A stretch of DNA of 64,000 nt, from NCBI GenBank assembly GCA_009746045.1, contig RPFO01000127.1, positions 958,050 through 1,022,049 on the forward strand, written 5' to 3'. Source of the stretch: Mesostigma viride (lineage: Eukaryota; Streptophyta; Mesostigmatophyceae; Mesostigmatales; Mesostigmataceae). The position numbers were made by a program, and so were the translations under genes. The notes under the pieces are model-generated. The model did no database searches. It was given only the letters and a program-made list of their open reading frames with translations, and was not told the DNA's origin. Shown in pieces: positions 38,001 through 43,965 of the stretch; position 1 is the stretch's first letter; each line of letters begins with the position of its first letter.

Positions 38001-38814
38001 ACCGTGGGCCAGACGACGCGTCACATGCAGAGGGTCCAGAGGCAGGGTTAGAGGACGCCGGGGATGGCCGCAAGGCGGTGGAGCGTGCCTTGCTGGCGCT
38101 GCAGGCGTTTGACCTGGCGGTGCAGGTGAGGGGATGGAGCATGACGTGACGTGTTCGGTCGTGCTCTACGGTGGCGATGGTGCTCAGTAGGTGTTTAGTG
38201 ATGGCTCATTTACAGTGGAGCACAGTGAAGCATACTGCAGCACCGTGAAGCAAGCAATCTCCCCCTAGAGGTGCTTCATGGTGCTCCCTGGTATGCCCTA
38301 GTGAGCGGTGGTTGTCTCAAACGTTTCTAAAACATCTTTTTGTATTTATGCCAGCTGCCGTCATTGGTGCTGGACGCCCCCTCCTGTGCTCGTCTGCGTG
38401 ACATCAGTGCAGATGTCTTTGCTTACAAGAAACACTGGCTTGCAGACCGTCTCATCCAGCACCCGGCCCTGCGCATCCCGCCCTCAGCACCTCGCCGGAT
38501 GTTTATCCCCCTGACCCCTCCTCTCGTATCTTGTACCCCCTGTTCAGCCCCCTGGTGGCATCACTAGGGCATTGCATGGCGAAAATAATGCCATATAGTT
38601 TTCTTACCGCAGTTGCTTACCTGGGCGCTGGAAATAATGTTCAACTACAGCATGAAATGAGGCGGATGTGTATATGGTAACCAAATTTCAAGTAGAACTT
38701 AATGTCGCCGGTCGTGGGGCATGCCTGCCAGTGTGCCTTTTGAGATGTTTGGTGACGCCAGTCTTGTAAAAAGGCAAGTGCGCCTGTATGTGTGTGTGCA
38801 TGTGTGCGCGTGTG

Positions 38815-38870
<56 letters not shown>

Positions 38871-38887
38871 TGTGTGCGTGCGTGTGC

Positions 38888-38970
<83 letters not shown>

Positions 38971-41900
38971 TGTGTGCGCCCGCGTGCGCTTGCGAGTCCG
39001 CATGCGCACACACATGCATGGGCTGTATCAGGCAGCATTCTAGGCATGCAACCACCTCGTTTGCCCAAACTCCCAACCAGGGGATGTGCTCGTGCCAACT
39101 TGTGCAGCCTGCCTGTTTGGATGTCATGCAGGCCGAAAAAAAAAATTGAGCACTGCCCACTGGGTGCTTGGACCCTGCAGGTCCCCATGTAAGGCACACC
39201 CATGCCCGTGCTCAACTGCTCGTGCTAGAAACTTGCTGCTGGCTTCCGTTGCCTGCCACCCCAGTAACCTGATTTCTGTGGGCCCTTTTCCTGCGAGATC
39301 GGGCTTGCATCCTGCATGCTTGTACCCTGCAGGTGAACGGCGTGGGAGAGCCAACCTACGTGTCCGCGCGCCATGCGGAGCCCTACCTGGCGGTGCTTCC
39401 TCACCCGCAAGATCTGTTCGATGATCGTTATGGTAATGCTGGCGCTGGCGTCGGTGCCGGCGCTTGCATCCCAGAGCTGTCGCACAAACCGCAGTCCCAC
39501 GAGCAACAAGGTGCGACCACGGCCGCAGCCGCCGCCGCTCCATCCGAGCCGATGGGCAATGTTGACCATTCCATGGCCGGGGGAGCCCCTGTCATCCCGC
39601 CAGCTGTCGGAGCCACCTCTTCCTCTTCCCCTGTGCACAACAAGTCTGCCGACGCTGCTGAAGACAACAGCCCTGGCCGTGCTGATGGGGAGCTGCTATC
39701 GCCCGCCGCCACCCTGGTCGTGCGCCCCTGGCACACCGGCCAGGGGGGGGTCGACGAGGGGCTGCTGACGGGCATGCGTCGCCGCGTGCTGACGCTGCTG
39801 ATGCGGTACCCGGGCATGCCGGAGGTGGGTACAAATGGTTGTGGTTAGAGTGTGGCTAGAGTGCATGCCGGAGGTGCGTTCGTGATGGTTCCAGTGTGGC
39901 TAGAGTGCGTCGTGGTTGTAGCATGGCTATCATGCATGCCCCAGGTGAACACGATGACTATGATTAAAGTGTGGCTATGGTACGCCCAAGGTGCATGTGC
40001 TGTCGTACTGGCATGGCTCTCGTACACTGTGATTGAACTTTCTAGCATGGAGTGGCTGTACCGCTGTAGCAACGAATGTTTTATAGCTGGGGTATAGTTT
40101 GCTGGTTATTAGTGACAGCATCGTCAATGGCGGAGTTATCAAGTTTGGTGCAAGCATGGCTGTTGCGTGTGCTGAGATGTGGGTGGTGGTCGTTGGCTTA
40201 GCTTACGTCCCCTCCCGAGGTTAGGCTGCTTGACAATTGAGAAATGTTCTCAAAATATTTTAACCTGAACATGCCGCTTTTTTTTCATAGCTACGCGCTT
40301 CCGCTTGAGTAGGAACGAACATGTGCAATTCACAATATCTGGCTACCCTAAACCCTCAACCCTAAAACCTAAACCCTAAGCCCTAAACCCTAAACCCCAA
40401 AACAGTATCTCTTCTTGTAACGGCCCCAGTACATGTGTGGGCCATAGTGGCCGGGTTGCAGATCTCAGTGGAGAGATGACAGCGGAGATAGCCGCATTGC
40501 AGTGGCCCATGCATGCGGTGCTCATCCTCACTGCAGAGGTACCACTCCCAGCCACCTGTTTTGGCTTCCCACGTCGCGCCTGGCTTCCCCACCTTTTGTG
40601 TCCTGGCCCCCATCTCGCGCCTGGCTCATCATGTCGTGTTTCGGTGTCCCACCTCACACATGTTTTGCTTCGCAACCCGCAGGAGGCAATCCTCCAATGG
40701 CTGCCCCAGCTCACCAGCACGGTACGTCCTTCCATTTTTAAGATCTTTCTTGTCTTTTTGCGTTTTACCTATCATTTATGTTGTTCATCTTTATGTCATT
40801 TTTGTTTAATTTCAAGGTCACCCGTTGCAGTGTGTGCGAAGTGCGAGGTACTGCTGCAGTGTCATGCAACCAAGTGTGTGACTCAGCGCACCAGCTTGAT
40901 ATATGGAGTGTGTGTGTGTGTGTGTGCATTCGTGCGTGTGTGTGTGTGTGTGTGGTGTTTGTTTGTGTGCGTGTGCGTGTGTTTGTTTGAGTTTCTGTGT
41001 GTGTACGTGTGTGTGCGGGTGTGTTCGTCTTTGTGTGTGTGTGTTTGCGCGTGTGTGTGTGTGTGCGTGTGTGTGTGTGCACATGCGTTTGTGTCATGGC
41101 GCAAGAGGAGTGCTGCTTCGTGTCAGCTACACAGCTGAGCTCACGAGATGGTCAAGCAGTTCTGTCATGCAGCGCGTGCCGCGTGTGTGACATAGTCCTT
41201 GCATGCACTGTATCACCGTTGTGATAAGGATTAGCACCGTATCACCGTTATGGTAAGTAGAAGTACTGTATCACCGTTATAATAAGGATTGCTTACCTTA
41301 ATTTCCACAAAGAGTCTTCTGCATGAGTATAGCTTCCTGCTCATGTGTCAAGTTGGTGACAGAGGGGTGATGAAGGCGGCAGCATCCACCATGGGTTAGC
41401 TTGCGTTGAAAGGGTTAAAGACTATTGTGTTGGTGGGTGGCCTACCACGCTTTCACATCCCTGTCTGCACCGGATGGGATGGGATGGAAACGCACAGCAT
41501 AGCCTGCATGACACGGCAGTTGTTTGTATACCAGGCTGTCAGCACAATGTAAGGCAACCATTCATTAGGAAAAACACCTCTTTCCCTCGGGCGCTGATAT
41601 TTTTTAGGAACAGATTGGTCCAGACCTGCAGTCCTCCCTCTCGTCTATTCCTTGCTGTGTGAGATGCCTTCTCTGTTGGCTTATCCCTTCCACAAGTCTT
41701 CAGTTCAACTGTGGTTGATTACTAGCTTTACTCTGCTGTTGCAATTCGGCACTGCACCGATGTACTTCCAGAGCAAGAAACGCGGTCACATGTTATGGGT
41801 GTCGTTCTCTTGAAACGATCATGGGTTACAATTGTGTGCTGTGCAGCCAATTTGCAGTAAATGCCAGGGTGATCACTTCTGGCCATGAGCAAAACCATTA

Positions 41901-42392
41901 GCATATGCTTGGCATTATAGCGGCTGCAGAAGTTTAGTAGAGGGGAAAGCAACGTCTGTAAGGAGCCACCAGGTCTGTAATGGTGGCTTTATCTGTGCTG
42001 TGTAATGGTGGCTTTATCGATATGTTGGCGCATCACCGTCTCTAGCAATACTAAAGTCCTAAGAGTGAGGAACACGGTCCGTGTTAGAATCCATCTGCCA
42101 GCACTTCGCAATCCCTGCCATGCCATGGCGACATTGCTGCCTGTGCTTCCTGTGGTGGGAACTCAACCTGCATCTGCGGCTGTGAGGTGGTTGGGATTGG
42201 CTCTGCCGGGCTCTTGCCCCACAGAACACGAAGCAGCTGCTGGACGTCATGGTGGCGGATGGCCTCATCCATGCACGCACGAGCTGGCAGCCGTCATCTG
42301 CGGTTCCAGGGATGCTGCGACGACAAAAGGACGAGCGCCAAGTCATCACGAAGCATTACTTTGTGGACCCGAAGGCGTTGCTCCAGGCTTGA
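627..42392 (+). CDS. TFIIIC B-block-binding large subunit (GTF3C1-like), multi-exon gene, 5' end outside window
   Basis: The protein belongs to the largest TFIIIC subunit, which binds the B block of tRNA genes and other RNA polymerase III genes in the nucleus. At least 15 exons on one strand reproduce the plant GTF3C1 order. There is an N-terminal winged helix (627-2761), a winged helix split by an intron (about 5490-5568 and 16816-16990), a basic linker (18710), a Myb-like segment (28833 on), and C-terminal winged-helix modules ending in a short terminal helix region (42225-42392). The stop is TGA at 42390-42392. The modelled exons sum to roughly 3,100 residues, against about 1,800-1,900 in land plants; the excess is low-complexity insert. 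The first B-block domain should lie upstream of the window. Some central family segments (the LRPRIRHDF-type region) were not found between 18.8 and 28.8 kb. Exon assignment is by splice sites plus family resemblance recalled from memory. Confidence 0.87.
1641..1712 (+). CDS. TFIIIC large subunit, exon b
   Basis: This 24-codon phase 0-0 exon sits between a TCCGCAG acceptor and a GTGAGT donor at 1713. It encodes [13 protein letters not shown] followed by [11 protein letters not shown]. Joined to exon a it gives a continuous winged helix that resembles the LGY...RHRAW segment of plant GTF3C1. Confidence 0.68.
1751..1866 (+). repeat. 55-bp direct repeat, two copies, in intron
   Basis: Two tandem copies of a 55-bp unit start near 1751 and 1806. 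Both contain ATATTGCCACTAGGCCATCC. They lie in the intron between exons b and c. The rest of that intron (1713-2707) and the intron 820-1640 show nothing else I recognise. Confidence 0.85.
2708..2761 (+). CDS. TFIIIC large subunit, exon c (end of N-terminal winged helix)
   Basis: An 18-codon phase 0-0 exon encodes [18 protein letters not shown]. The acceptor is GACGCCAG and the donor is GTGGGT at 2762. It continues exon b and matches the recognition-helix and wing segment of the family (R-L-x-x-x-x-V-V-E-E-F-x-A type). The short exon makes sense only as part of this gene. The following intron (2762-3453) contains no recognisable feature. Confidence 0.68.
3454..5568 (+). CDS. TFIIIC large subunit, exon d (large low-complexity exon)
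   Basis: About 705 codons are open, in phase 0-0. Most of it is Gly/Ala/Ser/Pro-rich and disordered, with a basic block ([10 protein letters not shown]..., near 4000-4090) and an 18-bp tandem repeat (4816-5008). The last 25 residues, ending [14 protein letters not shown], look structured. They begin a winged helix that continues in the exon at 16816 (plant RILKFLQERKFILLAELHRWL-type segment). The donor is GTGGGT at 5569. The acceptor after AAAGCAG at 3453 is chosen because a stop lies just upstream in frame. Confidence 0.72.
4816..5008 (+). repeat. 18-bp coding minisatellite (NATTSV repeat)
   Basis: About eleven in-frame 18-bp units encode [12 protein letters not shown] or NATPSV. The unit length is a multiple of three, so copy-number change would not shift the frame of exon d. 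Confidence 0.93.
5569..6129 (+). other. Intron segment before satellite array
   Basis: Intronic sequence lies between the exon d donor and the 38-bp array. It has G-rich runs near 5650-5690 and a TG run near 6032-6046. I recognise no gene here. Confidence 0.6.
6130..16062 (+). repeat. 38-bp satellite array (about 260 copies) inside an intron
   Basis: The array is a tandem repeat of a 38-bp unit built from CGCTTGACGTGTTGTGCCCC plus ACTTTGCTTGCTCTGCCG, with diagnostic single-base variants: TTGTG/TTCTG/TTGAG, TTGCTCTGCC/TTGTTCTTCC, and GCGC/ACGC/ACAC. The unit contains no stop in any minus-strand frame, and 38 is not a multiple of three. All three minus frames are therefore open for about 3,300 codons with a 38-residue period. 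A variant unit with CCCCCACGGCTTTTTCGG recurs at 6136, 7161, 7996, 9781, 11984, 12819 and 14604. Winged-helix-coding exons flank it on both sides, so it is intronic. Confidence 0.97.
6361..15960 (+). repeat. 4.8-kb higher-order duplication within the 38-bp array
   Basis: The block at about 6361-11137 reappears at about 11184-15960 with a constant offset of 4,823 bp. The CCCCCACGG landmarks at 7161, 7996 and 9781 pair with 11984, 12819 and 14604. The CGAGTTC variant at 6558 pairs with 11381, and the GACTTG variants near 9367 and 10049 pair too. Only a few single-base differences were noticed (for example near 8704, 10020 and 12539). This is a very recent duplication, or an assembly duplication. 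Confidence 0.9.
16094..16692 (+). repeat. 25-bp satellite array (about 24 copies)
   Basis: The tandem unit is 25 bp, TTGATCCAATGTGGGCCCCT plus TATTC, with rare TTTAT or TCAT variants and one unit short by a base near 16460. It abuts the 38-bp array but has an unrelated unit. It lies in the same intron. Confidence 0.96.
16816..17526 (+). CDS. TFIIIC large subunit, exon e (second half of winged helix)
   Basis: This is a 237-codon phase 0-0 exon. It opens with [18 protein letters not shown], which joined to SEIILEHLR of exon d rebuilds the family's RxxxILxxLxxxxFLLxAELxRxL helix pair. [16 protein letters not shown] and [10 protein letters not shown] follow, the wing strand before a low-complexity Ala/Gly insert. 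A later [18 protein letters not shown] resembles the VVLHPSV...LLxQIxERLRxF segment. The acceptor is ACACCAG at 16815 and the donor is GTGCGT at 17527. The resemblance across the junction places the giant array in an intron. Confidence 0.78.
17527..18709 (+). other. Intron, no recognised content
   Basis: AT-richer intronic sequence with a TTATTATTATT-type low-complexity patch near 17945-17995. It has a pyrimidine-containing stretch and CCTGGCAG acceptor at the 3' end. I see no gene in it. Confidence 0.55.
18710..18823 (+). CDS. TFIIIC large subunit, exon f (basic linker)
   Basis: A 38-codon phase 0-0 exon encodes [18 protein letters not shown] and a short acidic tail. The acceptor is CCTGGCAG and the donor is GTGAGG at 18824. 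A Lys/Arg-rich linker precedes the Myb-like segment in plant homologues. It is short and compositionally simple, so membership rests on position, phase and splice sites. Confidence 0.58.
18824..19749 (+). other. Intron segment before 45-bp array; possible small exon
   Basis: Sequence includes a 27-bp direct repeat (GGCTATGTGTGGCATGGGCACAT-type, at about 19138 and 19165). The next exon, if it starts at 28833, needs a phase-2 partner. A small exon at 19261-19291 (after CCTCTGCAG, before GTTGTG) would satisfy the phase. This is unproven. Confidence 0.3.
19750..27385 (+). repeat. 45-bp satellite array (about 169 copies) inside an intron
   Basis: The tandem unit is AGGGTTGAGGAGTTCTCGTG, CGTGGAACAAGAAGAGTGAT and GGCAC (45 bp, 15 codons). 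The plus strand reads [15 protein letters not shown] repeatedly and all minus frames are also open, giving frames of 1,230 to 2,684 codons. Units with an extra base (TCTCTGTG, 46 bp) cluster at 25.33-26.51 kb and break the plus frame. A variant with AATTGGGATGGC (48 bp) is found only near the array edges (19750 and 27112-27310). A degenerate junction (AATTCTCGTGAGGAGTTC) lies at 23421. Confidence 0.97.
27386..28832 (+). other. Intron segment, pyrimidine-rich
   Basis: C/T-rich intronic DNA with a T-run (27720-27730) and a C-run (about 28041-28058). It ends in CCCCCTCCAG before the Myb exon. An open frame of 324 codons spans much of it (27426-28400), but its composition is low-complexity and it matches nothing I know. 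Confidence 0.5.
28833..30729 (+). CDS. TFIIIC large subunit, exon g (Myb-like segment plus low-complexity region)
   Basis: The exon starts [20 protein letters not shown], then WPRALARF and [20 protein letters not shown]. This parallels the Myb-like block of plant GTF3C1 (RQLVIQYVRHRAALGAKFHR then DW, a Cys/Arg-rich turn, and a final helix). About 500 residues of Gln/Pro/Gly/Ala-rich sequence follow, with the GHGAK repeat. A basic helical end then leads up to LVESLRKQ and a GTGGGC donor at 30730, in phase 0. The acceptor could be 28832 (phase mismatch with exon f) or 28857 (phase 0, which loses the LLLVLLK helix). Confidence 0.82.
29437..29676 (+). repeat. 15-bp coding minisatellite (GHGAK repeat)
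   Basis: About 16 in-frame copies of GGGCATGGTGCTAAA and close variants encode GHGAK within exon g. The unit is again a multiple of three. Confidence 0.95.
30730..31786 (+). other. Intron with degenerate AGATCAAG repeats
   Basis: About 30960-31300 is filled with 14-16-bp degenerate units around TATAGATCAAGTCAT. A short repeated GTGCCTATGCTCTAGTGGTT occurs near 30785 and 30810. The 3' part ends in CTGCTTTGCAG, the acceptor for the next exon. Confidence 0.75.
31787..31864 (+). CDS. TFIIIC large subunit, exon h
   Basis: A 26-codon phase 0-0 exon encodes [20 protein letters not shown] then YPKLPP. It sits between TTTGCAG and a perfect GTAAGT donor at 31865. No domain is assigned. Splice sites, phase and GC-rich codon use support it. 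The 447-bp intron after it holds nothing recognisable. Confidence 0.68.
32312..32443 (+). CDS. TFIIIC large subunit, exon i
   Basis: A 44-codon phase 0-0 exon starts [20 protein letters not shown] and ends at a GTAAGC donor (32444). The acceptor is TCGGCAG; a second AG three bases later would drop one residue. It belongs to the linker between the Myb-like and C-terminal modules. Confidence 0.65.
32950..33159 (+). pseudogene. atp9: Mitochondrial atp9 (ATP synthase subunit c) pseudogene
   Basis: The C-terminal half reads [20 protein letters not shown] then FVF and a TAA stop (33157-33159), the conserved second transmembrane helix of ATP synthase subunit c. Upstream, [12 protein letters not shown] matches the first helix. 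The loop (about 33010-33080) is scrambled by indels, and one lost base near 33088 shifts the frame. In a mitochondrion this protein forms the F0 proton-carrying ring. The nuclear copy is non-functional. Confidence 0.9.
33213..33350 (+). pseudogene. rns: Mitochondrial small-subunit rRNA 5' fragment (pseudo-rns)
   Basis: The diagnostic 16S 5' signatures appear in order: TTTGATCCTGGCTC, then AACACATGCAAGTCGAA, then GGCGAACGGGTGAGTAAC, then AGAATCTG and ACAGTTGG. GGCGAAC and AATCTG-x-C-x-AACAGTT favour a plant-type mitochondrial over a plastid origin, and the adjacent atp9 agrees. Only about the first 140 bases are present. Confidence 0.92.
33575..34336 (+). CDS. TFIIIC large subunit, exon j (start of a C-terminal winged helix)
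   Basis: This is a 254-codon phase 0-0 exon after CCGTCAG. It has a central Ser/Ala-rich insert. The end, [20 protein letters not shown] then QQRRGHV, pairs with the start of exon k. It reproduces the family segment in which a helix (AAFNYLREKKFM type) precedes a strand and the PFxLSxxFL motif. The donor is GTGCGT at 34337. Confidence 0.8.
34337..35417 (+). other. Intron with simple and 28-bp repeats
   Basis: Contains a G-run (34561-34579), a CA-rich then A-rich tract (34960-35018), and a 28-bp tandem repeat. It ends in AATTCTGGCAG. Confidence 0.75.
35178..35322 (+). repeat. 28-bp tandem repeat, about five copies
   Basis: The unit is GTCCTGTCTATGCTCGCATC plus CCTCTTTG, repeated head to tail with virtually no divergence. 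It is intronic. Confidence 0.95.
35418..36737 (+). CDS. TFIIIC large subunit, exon k
   Basis: Starts [20 protein letters not shown] and continues [16 protein letters not shown], matching the family's FVLSxxFLxxVxxSPFPxxTGKRAAKFxxWL block. Later [20 protein letters not shown] then [10 protein letters not shown] matches the family's GDVFHLFALISSGELSISP...EDLRG block. Between them lie Lys/Gly and GSGSG low-complexity inserts. The donor is unclear: the best phase-0 site is GTGGGC at 36738. Immediately downstream is a run of about 12 G where an indel would also explain the frame change to exon l. Confidence 0.82.
35967..36042 (+). repeat. 6-bp coding microsatellite (GGGAAT/GGGAGT)
   Basis: Hexamers in frame encode Gly-Asn/Asp then Gly-Ser dipeptides within exon k. 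The switch from AAT to AGT is abrupt. Confidence 0.93.
36812..38125 (+). CDS. TFIIIC large subunit, exon l (winged helix with a low-complexity insert)
   Basis: This 438-codon exon is mostly Gly/Glu/Asp-rich. Two structured pieces stand out. The first is [20 protein letters not shown] plus [11 protein letters not shown]; the second, about 110 residues later, is [18 protein letters not shown]. Together they match the C-terminal winged helix of GTF3C1 (VYAAIQKAGDQGLSMEEISK..., then ELIIEVLEAFGRALKVN), interrupted by a disordered insert. The donor GTGAGG at 38126 is phase 0. The acceptor at 36811 (AAGTCAG) lacks a good pyrimidine tract. Confidence 0.8.
38126..39332 (+). other. Intron with possible alternative exon and TGCG microsatellite
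   Basis: Skipping this segment joins [11 protein letters not shown] directly to [19 protein letters not shown], which is what the family predicts. An open stretch after GCCAG (38356-38525, [20 protein letters not shown] then [12 protein letters not shown]) looks coding-like. It may be an alternative exon or a chance frame. Confidence 0.6.
38780..38984 (+). repeat. (TGCG)n microsatellite in intron
   Basis: About 200 bp of nearly uninterrupted TGCG units with a few TGTG interruptions. All long frames across it (His-Ala-Arg-Thr repeats on the minus strand) are artefacts of the repeat. Confidence 0.95.
39333..39824 (+). CDS. TFIIIC large subunit, exon m (C-terminal module)
   Basis: This is a 164-codon phase 0-0 exon. 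It opens [20 protein letters not shown] (family: KVNAYDSxxVVxSLYRSKYFL). After an Ala/Ser-rich insert it reads [20 protein letters not shown] then [16 protein letters not shown]. This is a clear match to the PWINGDGxINKIVYxGLRRR-VLGIVMxNPGxLED signature of plant GTF3C1. The donor is GTGGGT at 39825. Confidence 0.9.
39825..40682 (+). other. Intron containing interstitial telomere tract
   Basis: Besides the telomere-like tract it holds degenerate GGTG-containing repeats near 39830-39960. Another coding-like stretch at 40425-40536 ([18 protein letters not shown]) must be skipped, because PGMPE joins directly to [10 protein letters not shown] in the family. Confidence 0.6.
40344..40402 (+). repeat. 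Interstitial telomeric repeat (CCCTAAA type)
   Basis: The tract carries CCCTAAA, CCCTCAA, CCCTAAAA, CCTAAA, CCCTAAG, CCCTAAA, CCCTAAA and CCCCAAAA in succession. This is the Arabidopsis-type (TTTAGGG) motif, degenerate, in an intron. It may mark an old chromosome-end fusion or telomerase repair of a break. Confidence 0.88.
40683..40721 (+). CDS. TFIIIC large subunit, exon n (13 codons)
   Basis: A micro-exon encodes [13 protein letters not shown] between an ACCCGCAG acceptor and a GTACGT donor at 40722, in phase 0-0. It fits the family's helix DDIIxxMDVLNPQ between exons m and o. Confidence 0.85.
40722..42224 (+). other. Last intron, with TG microsatellite
   Basis: A (TG)n-rich tract occupies about 40905-41086. 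A GTATCACCGTTAT-type short repeat occurs three times at 41205-41285. I see nothing else. It ends in TTGCCCCACAG. Confidence 0.75.
42225..42392 (+). CDS. TFIIIC large subunit, last exon and stop
   Basis: The exon reads [20 protein letters not shown] then [15 protein letters not shown] and [13 protein letters not shown], and ends in TGA. It matches the extreme C-terminus of plant GTF3C1 (SCRRLLELMxLDxHLxVR, then a Gly/Pro/Ser turn, then HFFANPxSxxLL). This is the strongest single identification of the gene and fixes its 3' end. Confidence 0.92.
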   Translation, partial: NTKQLLDVMVADGLIHARTSWQPSSAVPGMLRRQKDERQVITKHYFVDPKALLQA

Positions 42393-42447
42393 ACCCTTTG
42401 GGAATTGTGGAATAGGGACATTAGCTTAGGGTGGGATTCAGACTGGG

Positions 42448-42514
42448 TGTGGGCTGTGGGCTGTGGGCTGTGGGCTGTGGGCTGTGGGCTGTGGGCTGTG
42501 GGCTGTGGGCTGTG
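42448..42514 (+). repeat. 7-bp tandem repeat (GGGCTGT)
   Basis: About nine perfect copies of GGGCTGT lie just downstream of the TFIIIC stop, in presumed 3' UTR or intergenic DNA. The stretch 42393-43111 otherwise shows only a very short LINE-end insertion. Confidence 0.95.
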
Positions 42515-42568
42515 CTTTGCCTAGGCCAGATGTGCATGCCATCAATTACGTTCTAGTTTATTTGATCC

Positions 42569-42625
42569 ATGGGACAAGCGTACACGTGACGCAGTCACGT
42601 GTGAATTATTTAATTAATGGGACAA
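42569..42625 (+). mobile_element. 39-bp LINE 3'-end insertion with 9-bp target-site duplication
   Basis: ATGGGACAA at 42569-42577 is repeated at 42617-42625. Between them is only the palindrome CACGTGACGCAGTCACGTG with a TTTAATTA tail. The same palindrome and tail end the LINE at 43122-46410. It is an extremely 5'-truncated copy. Confidence 0.82.
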
Positions 42626-43965
42626 CCATATGCACACGTTCGCAAGGAGGACTTGTATTTGGGCATGCCACTTATCGCCACCACCATGCATCAAGCAGCG
42701 TATACTGCAACTCGTAGGGCATGCACTTCGCTCGTACCAATCAGGTCTAGACACTTATTATCATGTGGCCCCTCCGCAGGGCTTTCCGTTTGAGCTCATT
42801 CTGAGCACGTTTACTCATGTTGATGGGTGTAAACATGCAAAAAAAAAAGACAGAAAATTCCTGTTATGTGCACAAACAACACCCCTATTGCACCCTAGCC
42901 AGCCACTAACTGGGCCAAACCACAGAGGTGCAATTAATTAATAAAATGTATCACAAACATTGCCACCACATTACAGGTCATTCTGACCTAGTTTGCCCAT
43001 AGTACATCATGTTATATGACATTCCTAAAAGGGTAGGTAAACATGTCATGACCTACACGCAGCATGCAGTTGTTGGCTGACCTAGTGGTCCCAGCCCCGT
43101 TTGAACATCGCATTCACTCCCGCCATGGATTATGTTATGCGCCAGGCACGTGCTCGCTTTGCTAGCATCACAGGCCGTGCCCCTGGCCTAGCGATCACGA
43201 ACGAGCTTGGGGAAGGGGGGCCGACTAACAAGCAGAATTTACTAGCTGACCTCATTTATGCCGACGACATCACGCTCATCGAGAAGCCGGAGTCTGCCCA
43301 ACTTTGGCTGGACTGCCTGGCGCTCGAGGCTCGGGCGGTTGGTCTAGAAATCAGCCCCAAAACGGAGGCCCTGGCCCTCGGCATGGCAGGGCCCCCACCC
43401 ACACTCCGCCTCTTAGACGATGCCGAGGTCAACTACCCTCCTTCAGGCCGCTTCAAGCTGCTCGGCAGTTGGCTTCCCGACTGCGAGGACGACATGACGA
43501 CACGGATCGGCATGGCGTGGGCGCACCTCCATGACCACCGCCGCTGGTGGAGCAACCCCGCCCTACCCCGGATCGTCAAGCGAGACCTCTTCAAGGTCGT
43601 CATTCTGACGATCCTGACCTACGGCGCCGAGACGTGGACACTGACGCAGGAGCTGGAGCAACGACTCGACGGCGCCGTCACCCAGATGCTGCGCAAGGCC
43701 CTCAACATCCCCTTTGGTTTGCACATTAGTAATGAGGATTTGTACGCTGATTTGCCCTATGTTTCCCACATTATTAGGCACAGGCGCCTGGGCCTAGCCG
43801 GGCACCTAGCCCGCACAGATCAGGTAGATACATCAGATAGACTAGCTGGCACCAAGCCCGCCCAGCCTGGGCGATATGTCCTCACCTGGCGTGCCCCCGG
43901 CCGCGCGTGGCAGGGCCGCCACCCGTGGACTTTTCGTGATAGACTCGGCATGGACATGTGCTACA

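Noticed and set aside
38641-39215. His-Ala-Arg-Thr and Cys-Val-Arg-Ala repeat proteins
   Set aside because: Frames across a (TGCG)n microsatellite.
40425-40536. Additional TFIIIC exon ([18 protein letters not shown])
   Set aside because: The conserved family sequence runs directly from PGMPE (39824) to EAILQWL (40683), in phase, so this segment would be an insertion. It is left as intron.
40765-41224. Thr-His-rich and Cys-Val-rich frames
   Set aside because: Frames across a (TG)n tract within the last intron.
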